This document shows positions 1-5,574 of a DNA stretch of 8,490 nt, piece after piece; within the stretch, counting starts at the first letter, position 1; each line of letters begins with the position of its first letter. This DNA is from Nitrospirota bacterium (GTDB taxonomy: Bacteria > Nitrospirota > Thermodesulfovibrionia > Thermodesulfovibrionales > Magnetobacteriaceae), in contig JADFXO010000164.1 of assembly GCA_015233485.1 (NCBI GenBank), positions 1 to 8,490 on the forward strand. Direction: 5' to 3'. The notes beneath the pieces are model-generated. The model saw nothing but the letters and a program-made list of their open reading frames with translations, ran no database searches and was not told the DNA's origin. The translations under genes were made by a program, and so were the position numbers.

Positions 1-168
1 TTTCTACTTCTTCAACATAACTCCTGTCCATACCACTGATGATACTACTGTCGATTCATAATTGTCCAGAATTATTTGATTTGCCCTGTCCCTCCTTAGG
101 TTTTAAGGCCAGAATAAATCCACCGTGGTTGAAACTACGATCAGATTATAGGATATACGGCAAATTCC

Positions 169-198
169 TTGACAAACGACCAATTTTTTGAGTTAAAT
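169..198 (+). promoter_or_regulatory. Putative sigma70-type promoter of the lipoprotein gene
   Basis: A perfect TTGACA -35 box lies at 169-174 and a weaker TTAAAT -10 box at 193-198, with an 18-base spacer. Transcription would start about 40 bases before the ATG at 250. A small hairpin (GGGTT 206-210, loop TTC, AACCC 214-218) would fall in the short leader; it has no U tract and is not a terminator. The rest of 1-237 shows no coding region I can support. Confidence 0.45.
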
Positions 199-239
199 AC
201 CTGAGGGGTTTTCAACCCTAAGCGAGCGTGTGCTAAAAT

Positions 240-244
240 GGAGG
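240..244 (+). promoter_or_regulatory. Ribosome binding site that selects the start at 250
   Basis: GGAGG at 240-244 lies five bases before ATG 250-252. It overlaps the G of an earlier in-frame ATG (238-240), so it cannot serve that codon. This supports the shorter N-terminus, a compact lipoprotein signal peptide beginning Met-Lys-Met. Confidence 0.7.
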
Positions 245-249
245 AACAC

Positions 250-906
250 ATGAAGATGTCAAGAACAGTCGTTGTAGTTCTTATTCTTCTATTATCTGCG
301 GGATGTGGAAAGACGTCAGGGATTGAGGGCAAGGTAGTAAATGGAAAAAACCAGCCTATTGCCGGGGTAAAGGTCATAGCAAAACAAAACCAGCCTGTTA
401 AAGGCTCTGAGCAATTTGAAGCAACCACGGGGCCAGACGGCAAATTCACTTTCAGCAAGTTATTACCTTCTTCGGCTTACACACTGTCAATCTGGCATAA
501 AGACTGGAAAACCGATACTTCTATGGCTGTAGAAGCCGCCGCTGAGGGGGAGGCAACACTCTTAAAAGAGCCTATGAAGGTACTCCTGACAGTAGACAAC
601 GATGGGATAGTTACAGCCACAGGCACAGGACTTCAGTGTTATCTCGGCCCTGATATGGATACAAATTGGGACCAGGCAAATACATGGGTGAAGAGCCTGT
701 CAATTAGCGGTGGTGGCTGGCGTATGCCTACCAGAGCGGAACTGAGAGGTCTTTATGATGCCGGCGGGAGGCGTAACAATTGGGTATGGTCAGGCGAGCT
801 TAACGGCCCGTACGCCGCATGGAGCTTCTACTTCAACAATGGCAGTGAGTTTGCCTACGACCGCCGCGCCTCCACCCTGCGGGCCATTGCGGTACGTTCC
901 AGATGA
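250..906 (+). CDS. Lipoprotein with carboxypeptidase-regulatory-like and DUF1566/Lcl domains; candidate DGR variable protein
   Basis: The 218-residue product starts with a charged MKMSR, a run of V/L/I residues and a lipobox-like LSAGC whose Cys19 would be lipidated, placing it at a membrane or the cell surface. Residues ~24-90 (IEGKVVNGKNQPIAGVKV, then a GPDGKFTFSKL stretch) fit a carboxypeptidase-regulatory-like beta-sandwich. Residues ~118-218 fit DUF1566/Lcl, a C-type-lectin-like fold: TNWDQANTW, GGGWRMPTRAELRGLYDAG, WVWSGE, and a terminal RAIAVRSR. The function is unknown; ligand binding is inferred from the fold. The last ~30 codons have skewed codon use: eight consecutive NNC codons at 853-876 encode AYDRRAST, and the 3' end is GC-rich. 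This resembles variable regions of diversity-generating retroelements, whose targets include lipoproteins of this fold. No reverse transcriptase or template repeat is in the window. The gene appears monocistronic. ATG 250 is preferred over ATG 238 because of its GGAGG site. Confidence 0.85.
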   Translation: MKMSRTVVVVLILLLSAGCGKTSGIEGKVVNGKNQPIAGVKVIAKQNQPVKGSEQFEATTGPDGKFTFSKLLPSSAYTLSIWHKDWKTDTSMAVEAAAEGEATLLKEPMKVLLTVDNDGIVTATGTGLQCYLGPDMDTNWDQANTWVKSLSISGGGWRMPTRAELRGLYDAGGRRNNWVWSGELNGPYAAWSFYFNNGSEFAYDRRASTLRAIAVRSR

Positions 907-918
907 CGATATGGGTTG

Positions 919-942
919 TTTGAGCATTTGATGCTTTGATAA
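919..942 (+). repeat. Three 8-bp imperfect tandem repeats (TTTGAnnn) just after the lipoprotein stop
   Basis: TTTGA occurs at 919, 927 and 935, an exact 8-base period, giving units TTTGAGCA, TTTGATGC and TTTGATAA. The middle also forms a short hairpin, AGCAT-TTG-ATGCT (923-935). It begins 12 bases after the stop codon at 904-906. No U tract follows, so a terminator role is weak. Confidence 0.5.
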
Positions 943-977
943 CCAGATTTCAGACGTGTTATTGTTGAAAATACGAG

Positions 978-1006
978 TTGAAAAAATACGTGCGCTGTTA
1001 TATACT
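978..1006 (+). promoter_or_regulatory. Sigma70-type promoter for transaldolase
   Basis: TTGAAA at 978-983 and TATACT at 1001-1006 are separated by exactly 17 bases, a near-consensus housekeeping promoter. The expected start is near 1013, giving a ~55-base leader before ATG 1069. A second TTGAAA at 965-970 has no matching -10 box. This is the only regulatory signal I see in the gap 907-1068. Confidence 0.7.
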
Positions 1007-1068
1007 TTACAAGCGAATCTATTCGCGGCAAGACAGCGCCGCTAAAAGAATATTAATGGGGGCTTACA

Positions 1069-2196
1069 ATGGCAGTTAATCCACTGGTTGAGCTGCGCAA
1101 GGCGGGGCAGAGTTTCTGGTATGACAACATCAGCAGAGGACTGATAAAATCCGGCGAGCTACAACGTCTGATAATAGAGGACGGCGTCAGGGGCATAACC
1201 TCAAATCCGAGCATATTTTATAAGGCCATAAAAGACGGTATCGACTACGCGGCACCGTTGTCTGAATTGTTTAAAAACGCGGCTCTCTCTGCCAAAGAAA
1301 TCCTGTACGAACTTGAAATCGCCGACATCACATCGGCGGCAGACGCGCTGCTTCCCATATACGAGTCATCAAAGGGCGTTGACGGTTATGTCAGCATAGA
1401 AGTCGACCCGCGCTTTGCGTACGATTCAGAGAAAACTATTTCGGAAGGTAGAGAGATTTTCAAACTCATCTCAAGGCCAAATATAATGATTAAGGTACCG
1501 GCAACAAAGGTCGGCCTTCAGGCCATAACTCAATTAACAGCCGATGGCTGTAACGTCAACGTCACGCTGTTGTTCTCGGTCGAACGGTATGCCGAGGTTG
1601 CAACGGCGTATTTAGACGGCCTGAACAAACGCCTCGACGCTGGAAAGCCTATCAATTCCATAGTGTCAGTGGCCAGTTTCTTTATCAGCCGCATCGATAC
1701 TGCCGTGGACAAGGTTCTTGACAACAGAGTAGAACACGCCTTAAACGACGCTGAGAAGGAATGGGCACAATCCCTCAAGGGAAAGGCGGCCATATCCTCC
1801 GCAAAGGAGGCCTATCAAACAATGATAGCGCTGTTCTCATCCGAAAAATTTATCGGGCTTAAGCACAAAGGCGGTAACGTCCAGCGCCTGCTCTGGGCAA
1901 GTACGAGTACGAAAAACCCAGCCTACCCCGATTGCCTCTACGTGGATTCATTGATAGGCCCGAACACCATTAACACCATGCCTGTCGATACCGTGAAGGC
2001 GTTCAAAGACCACGGGAAGGTATCAAGGACTATAGACTCCGGCCTCAAAGATGTTGACGAAACGCTCAGTTCCCTCATGGAACTAAATATTAATATAGAA
2101 ACCATAACACAAAAGCTTGAGGACGAAGGAGTAAAACTCTTCATCGACGCCTTTGACGCACTGCTTAATCTGATAGAGGATAAACGAAAAAATTAA
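1069..2196 (+). CDS. tal: Transaldolase
   Basis: The 375-residue protein is a class I transaldolase of the long subfamily (~370 aa). The enzyme moves a dihydroxyacetone unit from sedoheptulose 7-phosphate to glyceraldehyde 3-phosphate in the non-oxidative pentose phosphate pathway, in the cytoplasm. Family signatures are in order: RGITSNPSIF (residues 41-50), GYVSIEVDPR (106-115), IMIKVPAT with the Schiff-base lysine at K142, NVNVTLLFS (162-170) and VASFFISRID (201-210). The C-terminal part carries LLWASTSTKNPAYPD, also typical. ATG 1069 is preceded by GGGGG at 1058-1062 with a six-base spacer, and a strong promoter lies at 978-1006. It is a single-gene unit convergent with the acyl-CoA synthetase. 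Length and motifs are complete, with no sign of damage. A bifunctional transaldolase/glucose-6-phosphate isomerase fusion is excluded because the protein ends right after the transaldolase domain. Confidence 0.96.
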   Translation: MAVNPLVELRKAGQSFWYDNISRGLIKSGELQRLIIEDGVRGITSNPSIFYKAIKDGIDYAAPLSELFKNAALSAKEILYELEIADITSAADALLPIYESSKGVDGYVSIEVDPRFAYDSEKTISEGREIFKLISRPNIMIKVPATKVGLQAITQLTADGCNVNVTLLFSVERYAEVATAYLDGLNKRLDAGKPINSIVSVASFFISRIDTAVDKVLDNRVEHALNDAEKEWAQSLKGKAAISSAKEAYQTMIALFSSEKFIGLKHKGGNVQRLLWASTSTKNPAYPDCLYVDSLIGPNTINTMPVDTVKAFKDHGKVSRTIDSGLKDVDETLSSLMELNINIETITQKLEDEGVKLFIDAFDALLNLIEDKRKN

Positions 2197-2221
2197 TTAT
2201 ACTAAGAGGATTAAAGACGAA

Positions 2222-2236
2222 GGGGGATAATCCCCC
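2222..2236. terminator. Hairpin between convergent tal and acyl-CoA synthetase genes
   Basis: GGGGGA (2222-2227), loop TAA, TCCCCC (2231-2236) makes a six-base-pair GC-rich stem. Read on the minus strand it is followed by TTCGTCTTTAAT, a moderately U-rich tail suitable for ending the acyl-CoA synthetase transcript. On the plus strand the tail (CGTTGG) is poor, so termination of tal there is doubtful. Confidence 0.4.
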
Positions 2237-2268
2237 CGTTGGTGGCTTCGGCACTCCGGCTATTGGTA

Positions 2269-3999
2269 TTAATCATACAGGGCATCAAGCCTGTCTTTGA
2301 ATGCCTCGTAGATGTTCCTTCTCCGCAGCTTCAGCGAAGGGGTCAGAAACCCGCTGTCCGGCGTCAGGTGTCCGTCGTATATATAAAATTTCTTGATCGT
2401 CTCAAACGAGGCGAGGTCATTATTTATCGTATCAACGCTGCTTCGGACGAGGGTTGTGATTGCCTCGTTTGTAACCAGCTCTGTGAAGCCGGTGAATGTT
2501 ATGCCCCTTTGTTTGGCGTATGCGGTGGTGGCGTCTTGTTTGAGTGTTACCAGTGCCGTGAGGTATTTTCTTTCGTCTCCATAAACGACGATATGCTCAA
2601 TATAGGGGTCGTCCTTAAAGCGCAGCTCGATAAGCTGGGGCGATATGTTTTTCCCTCCCGATGTGACTATCAGCTCCTTTTTCCTGCCTCTTATCTTGAG
2701 AAAGCCCCGCTGTGTAAACTCTCCAAGGTCTCCCGTCTTAAACCATCCATCCGCGTCAAATGCCTCCTTTGTGGCGGCAGGGTCTTTGTAGTATTCCTTA
2801 AAGATATTCAGCCCCTTTGCAAGAATTTCTCCGTCAGGGGCAAGCCTCAACTCTACGCGCGGGAAGGGTTTGCCGACGGTGTCGAAATCAAAGTCGTCCT
2901 TTCTGTTCATCGTCAGCGTGGGTGAGCACTCGGTGAGGCCATAGCCTTCAATAAGCAGCAACTCTGCGTCGTAGAAGAACTCCTTTATCTCGCGCTTTAG
3001 CCCTGCACCTCCGGAAAGACAAAACCGAAGCCGCCCTCCCGTTAGTTCCCTGAGTTTCGCTATCTGTTTATTTTTGTCCTCAGAGGACGCCTTCGCGGTA
3101 AGGTATAACTTTTCCCAATAGGCGGGGACGCTTATGAATATCGTCGGCCTCACAGTGGGCATATCAGAAAGTACGGCCGCTGGGGTCGTGAAATACGTCG
3201 TAAATCCAAGTGTATTTCCAAGGCCAAGTTCGCCCCAGCCGAAGATGTGCGACATGGGTAGCCAGAGCAGGTCTACCATTGTATCGGGAATTAGGGGGCT
3301 GAGAACGCCTATCCAATCACCGGCGTTAATGTAGAGGTTTTCGTATGTCAGGACAACGCCCTTGGGAGGGCCGGTTGTGCCGGAGGTATATAGTATCGTC
3401 GATACGTCGTCTTTGGTTATCAGCGAGGCAAGGCGTTTAAAGCCGTCAGGGTCATCCCGGAGCAGCCCCTCACCATCGGCGTATACATCGTCCATAAACA
3501 CGATCTTATCTTTTAACTCCTCAAAATCGGCGCCGCCCCCCAAATTATTCTGTAAATCCATTCTCATATCCATGAGAATAATTTTTTTGATAAGCGGCAG
3601 GCGGCTCCATATCTTACGAATAGTGGGGAGCATGTCCAGCTCGGTTATCAGAATCTCTGAGTCCGAGTGCGTGAGGATATACTCGACTTCCTTCGGCGTA
3701 TTAGAGTGATAGACCGGGACAAACACGCCGCGGCAGGCGTGCATAGCCATAAGACAAACGGGCCACTGGATACGGTTCTTAGCGTACACTGCCACTTTTG
3801 TATTCTGCCCTACGCCGTGGCGGCTGAGATACAGGGCAACCTTCGACGAATAAGAAAAGAAATCCATCCATGTTACGCTTATTTGGCCACCGCCAGAAAG
3901 TGGCGACACAAACCTCACCACGTCCGGCTCACTATTACTTTTTTCTATGAGTACCTGTGCCGCTGTTTTGAAATCCATGGAATCTATATCGTTTTTCAT
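2269..3999 (-). CDS. AMP-forming long-chain acyl-CoA synthetase
   Basis: This is an ANL-superfamily adenylating enzyme of 576 residues from the start chosen here. It activates a fatty acid with ATP to an acyl-adenylate and then forms the acyl-CoA thioester, feeding lipid synthesis or beta-oxidation. Motifs in order: phosphate-binding YTSGTTGPPKG (204-214), substrate-pocket region PMSHIFGWGE (~248-257), GYGLTE (352-357), TGDLG (422-426), the hinge and CoA region IRGRKKELIVTSGGKNISP (436-454), and the C-terminal PSLKLRR with the adenylation lysine near K557. These fit the FadD15-like or ACSL branch rather than acetyl-CoA synthetase, but chain length cannot be read from sequence. An in-frame ATG at 4006-4008 exists, yet the only Shine-Dalgarno-like GGGGGA (4013-4008) abuts it and lies eight bases from the ATG at 3999, so the latter is preferred. 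The gene is divergent from rpmB and convergent with tal. Confidence 0.93.
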   Translation of the reverse strand: MKNDIDSMDFKTAAQVLIEKSNSEPDVVRFVSPLSGGGQISVTWMDFFSYSSKVALYLSRHGVGQNTKVAVYAKNRIQWPVCLMAMHACRGVFVPVYHSNTPKEVEYILTHSDSEILITELDMLPTIRKIWSRLPLIKKIILMDMRMDLQNNLGGGADFEELKDKIVFMDDVYADGEGLLRDDPDGFKRLASLITKDDVSTILYTSGTTGPPKGVVLTYENLYINAGDWIGVLSPLIPDTMVDLLWLPMSHIFGWGELGLGNTLGFTTYFTTPAAVLSDMPTVRPTIFISVPAYWEKLYLTAKASSEDKNKQIAKLRELTGGRLRFCLSGGAGLKREIKEFFYDAELLLIEGYGLTECSPTLTMNRKDDFDFDTVGKPFPRVELRLAPDGEILAKGLNIFKEYYKDPAATKEAFDADGWFKTGDLGEFTQRGFLKIRGRKKELIVTSGGKNISPQLIELRFKDDPYIEHIVVYGDERKYLTALVTLKQDATTAYAKQRGITFTGFTELVTNEAITTLVRSSVDTINNDLASFETIKKFYIYDGHLTPDSGFLTPSLKLRRRNIYEAFKDRLDALYD

Positions 4000-4007
4000 A
4001 AGATTCA

Positions 4008-4013
4008 TCCCCC
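4008..4013 (-). promoter_or_regulatory. Ribosome binding site of the acyl-CoA synthetase gene
   Basis: The minus strand reads GGGGGA at 4013-4008, eight bases before ATG 3999-3997. The alternative ATG (4008-4006) begins inside this element and would have no spacer. This decides the start in favour of 3999. Confidence 0.6.
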
Positions 4014-4022
4014 TTTTTTGCT

Positions 4023-4051
4023 ATTCTACATTATTTTCTCTAAAATGATAA
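4023..4051 (-). promoter_or_regulatory. Putative promoter of the acyl-CoA synthetase gene
   Basis: The minus strand reads TTATCA (4051-4046), 17 bases, then TAGAAT (4028-4023). The -10 box is good and the -35 box moderate. Transcription would begin near 4016, leaving almost no leader before the GGGGGA site. Confidence 0.4.
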
Positions 4052-4059
4052 ACGGGCAA

Positions 4060-4089
4060 TTTACTTATTTAAGGCAGCTCTGTTAGAAT
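4060..4089 (+). promoter_or_regulatory. Promoter of rpmB-dciA (extended -10)
   Basis: TTTACT at 4060-4065 and TAGAAT at 4084-4089 have an 18-base spacer, and TG at 4081-4082 one base before the -10 box makes it an extended -10 promoter. The expected start is about 30 bases before the GTG at 4126. A strong GAGGAGG ribosome binding site lies at 4111-4117. Confidence 0.55.
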
Positions 4090-4125
4090 AGTCCATTAAG
4101 TTCGCCAAATGAGGAGGATAATATA

Positions 4126-4314
4126 GTGGCAAGCTGTTATGTATGTGGAAAGGCAAAGAAGGTCGGCAATAACGTCAGCCATGCCAACAACAGGACTAAG
4201 CGGTGGTTTCATCCCAATCTTCAGCCCGTGAGGGCAATAACCGGCAAGGGGCCGAGAAAGGTGTCCGTATGTACGAGATGTCTTCGTTCGGGCAAGGTAA
4301 AAAAGGCCATCTAA
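4126..4314 (+). CDS. rpmB: 50S ribosomal protein bL28
   Basis: This 62-residue basic protein is the large-subunit ribosomal protein L28. It begins ASCYVCGKAKKVGNNVSHANN and continues with KRWFHPNLQPVRA and VSVCTRCLRSGKVKKAI, the standard L28 pattern. Two CxxC pairs (C4/C7 and C49/C52) mark the zinc-binding form; many bacteria carry a cysteine-free version. The start is GTG 4126, eight bases after a near-perfect GAGGAGG; there is no nearby in-frame ATG and the length matches the family. The stop is nine bases before dciA, so the two are probably cotranscribed from the promoter at 4060-4089. A minus-strand open frame over this gene is only its shadow. Confidence 0.97.
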   Translation: MASCYVCGKAKKVGNNVSHANNRTKRWFHPNLQPVRAITGKGPRKVSVCTRCLRSGKVKKAI

Positions 4315-4323
4315 CAGGCGTTT

Positions 4324-4791
4324 ATGAGCAGGCTTCAGAGAGCTGCGACTCTCATAGAGTCCCTTGCTGAGCATCTTGGTATGGTGGATTCAATGACGCT
4401 GGAGAGGATGAGGAGTCGTTGGCAGGCGCTTATCGGCCCTCCGATATCGCTTAACACTCAGCCCGCGTTTTTCAAAAACACCCAGCTCACGATAAATGTC
4501 GAATCCAACGTCTGGATGACCGAACTTCGCTTCCACAAGGATATGATTGTCTCTAAGCTGGGTGAGTTCGGCGTTGCCTCAATTAAACTAAGGCCGGGGC
4601 CTGTCGAGTGGCCAAATCAGGCGGCACAACCCGCACCCTGCACCGCGCTAATCGACGCCGCGCTGACTGCGGGTGAAACGGCATATGTAGAGTCGCTCTC
4701 AGAGGATATAAAAGACGACGAGTTGAGGGAGATATTACGCAGGATGGCGTTGAAGTCGTTTGCCAGAATGAAGGCCGCCAGAGGACGCTGA
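4324..4791 (+). CDS. dciA: DciA family protein (DUF721), replicative helicase loader/partner
   Basis: The 155-residue protein matches the DUF721/DciA pattern: an N-terminal helical start, RMRSRWQALIGPPISLNTQPAF (residues ~28-49), KNTQLTINVESNVWMTELRFHKD (~51-73), and LGEFGVASIKLRPGPVEW near 80-97. DciA is the ancestral partner that recruits or loads the DnaB helicase in bacteria lacking DnaC or DnaI; this role is known for the family and inferred here. After a low-complexity Ala/Pro/Gln linker (~100-107) the C-terminal ~40 residues are helical and basic at the end (KSFARMKAARGR), which could contact DNA or DnaB. It follows rpmB by nine bases. Its ribosome binding site is weak (AGG at 4316-4318), suggesting coupling to rpmB translation. 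ATG 4324 is the only plausible start. Confidence 0.85.
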   Translation: MSRLQRAATLIESLAEHLGMVDSMTLERMRSRWQALIGPPISLNTQPAFFKNTQLTINVESNVWMTELRFHKDMIVSKLGEFGVASIKLRPGPVEWPNQAAQPAPCTALIDAALTAGETAYVESLSEDIKDDELREILRRMALKSFARMKAARGR

Positions 4792-4839
4792 ACGAATGGC
4801 ACGACGGCTGTCATACTAACACAAGGGCTAACCAACTTA

Positions 4840-4864
4840 CCCCTCTTCCCCTCCTCCCCGCCCC
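4840..4864 (-). other. Potential four-tetrad G-quadruplex (minus) / i-motif (plus)
   Basis: The plus strand has CCCC at 4840-4843, 4848-4851, 4856-4859 and 4861-4864, separated by TCTT, TCCT and G. The minus strand therefore has four G4 runs with loops of 1, 4 and 4 bases, a textbook G-quadruplex pattern with four tetrads. It lies about 50 bases after the dciA stop, with the G-rich strand as template for dciA read-through. Confidence 0.65.
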
Positions 4865-4939
4865 TTATTTTTTCGGGGAATTCCTGTGAAATATGTCTTG
4901 TCGTCCTAACCGGATGGGGCTATTATTATTAATCGAATC

Positions 4940-4980
4940 GGACATTTCTACTTTGGCAAGAATAGGACATTTCTATTTTG
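4940..4980 (+). repeat. Two 16-bp direct repeats, possible insertion-sequence end remnant or operator pair
   Basis: GGACATTTCTACTTTG (4940-4955) and GGACATTTCTATTTTG (4965-4980) differ at one base and are spaced with a 25-base period. The reverse complements (CAAARTAGAAATGTCC) resemble the short repeats found at ends of some IS21-like insertion sequences, from memory and unverified. No transposase is nearby. Being 25 bases before the rimP -35 box, they could instead be a tandem operator. Confidence 0.6.
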
Positions 4981-5005
4981 CTGTGACACACATTTTTAAA
5001 AGTGC

Positions 5006-5035
5006 TTGACTTTTAATGAAAAATAAAGATACAAT
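5006..5035 (+). promoter_or_regulatory. Promoter of rimP-nusA
   Basis: TTGACT (5006-5011) and TACAAT (5030-5035) are separated by 18 bases, each one mismatch from consensus. The intervening and upstream bases are AT-rich. The start would be near 5042, giving a ~70-base leader that contains the hairpin at 5065-5083. Confidence 0.7.
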
Positions 5036-5064
5036 GATACCGAGAGATAGTTTTCTCATTTCAG

Positions 5065-5092
5065 GAGTGGGAATAACCCACTCTTTTGTTTT
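5065..5092 (+). terminator. Attenuator-like intrinsic terminator in the rimP leader
   Basis: GAGTGGG (5065-5071), loop AATAA, CCCACTC (5077-5083) is a perfect seven-base-pair stem followed at once by TTTTGTTTT (5084-5092). It sits between the promoter and the rimP start, so it can only end transcripts before rimP-nusA is read. Premature terminators ahead of rimP-nusA operons are known in other bacteria and are linked to NusA feedback; that role is inferred here. Confidence 0.75.
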
Positions 5093-5112
5093 ATGGGCAT
5101 AGGATTTTGGGC

Positions 5113-5574
5113 ATGGAGATAATGAGACGCCTTGAGGCGATAGCTAAGGAGGTAGCCCTGCAGAGGTCTGTAGAGCTATTTAGCGTGGAGTTAAAAGGAC
5201 AAGGAGCCAGAAAGATATTGAGAGTGACGATAGACAAAGAACCGGCGGTCGACATAGCTGATTGCGCAGGCGTGAGCAAAGACCTTAGCGCCGTGCTCGA
5301 CGTTGAGGGCATACTTAAGGGTGGATATACGCTTGAAGTAACCTCACCCGGTATTGACAGGCCGCTTAGAAATAAGGCCGAGTTTATGAAAAACACCGGC
5401 AAACTTGCTAAAATCGTGACAAAGGGAGCAGGGGCGGCGGCAAAGGACAATTGCTTCACCGGAAGGATCGTGTCTGTTACGGAGGATGCGGTTTTGCTTG
5501 AGGACAAGAGAGCAACGGTTGAAATAAAGTTTCCCGATATAATAAGAGCCAAACTGGAGATTGAGTTAAAATGA
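5113..5574 (+). CDS. rimP: Ribosome maturation factor RimP
   Basis: The 153-residue protein matches RimP, needed for assembly of the 30S subunit. It shows the N-terminal alpha/beta domain with VELFSVELKGQG and LRVTIDKE (residues ~19-43), VDIADCAGVSKDLSAVLD (46-63) and the hallmark YTLEVTSPGIDRPL (~72-85), followed by an Sm-like C-terminal domain with FTGRIVSV, AVLLED and the closing FPDIIRAKLEIEL. ATG 5113 is chosen because AGGA (5101-5104) lies eight bases upstream and the length then matches the family. An upstream in-frame TTG at 5086 falls inside the terminator U tract and would add non-homologous residues. The stop codon TGA overlaps the nusA ATG by four bases (ATGA), indicating translational coupling. 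Expression is probably controlled by the leader hairpin at 5065-5092. Confidence 0.94.
   Translation: MEIMRRLEAIAKEVALQRSVELFSVELKGQGARKILRVTIDKEPAVDIADCAGVSKDLSAVLDVEGILKGGYTLEVTSPGIDRPLRNKAEFMKNTGKLAKIVTKGAGAAAKDNCFTGRIVSVTEDAVLLEDKRATVEIKFPDIIRAKLEIELK

Larger units (their letters stand above)
4792..5112. other. Non-coding regulatory region between dciA and rimP
   Basis: This 321-base stretch contains no gene I can support. In order it holds a polypyrimidine tract with four exact C4 runs (4840-4864), a weak TCCCCG/CGGGGA hairpin (4855-4879), two 16-bp direct repeats (4940-4980), a promoter (5006-5035), and a terminator-like hairpin with U tract (5065-5092) just before the rimP ribosome binding site. 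Confidence 0.7.

Noticed and set aside
2..31. Minus-strand frame starting ATG at 31 (MDRSYVEEVE) and open to the left edge
   Set aside because: Only ten codons are visible, there is no Shine-Dalgarno sequence before the ATG, and no family is recognisable.
90..97. Strong AAGGAGGG on the minus strand
   Set aside because: No usable start codon lies within normal distance downstream of it on that strand, so it is probably chance or a relic.
238..240. ATG 238 as the lipoprotein start
   Set aside because: It overlaps the GGAGG site that fits ATG 250 and would put acidic residues in front of the signal peptide.
2239..2925. Long plus-strand open frame antisense to the acyl-CoA synthetase gene
   Set aside because: It is entirely explained as a shadow of the intact minus-strand gene, with cysteine-rich, family-less translation.
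4855..4879. TCCCCG/CGGGGA hairpin as a rho-independent terminator of dciA
   Set aside because: The stem is only six pairs with a 13-base loop, and the U run lies in the loop, not after the stem.
5086..5112. TTG 5086 as the rimP start
   Set aside because: It lies inside the U tract of the leader terminator, has no ribosome binding site, and adds nine residues not expected in RimP.
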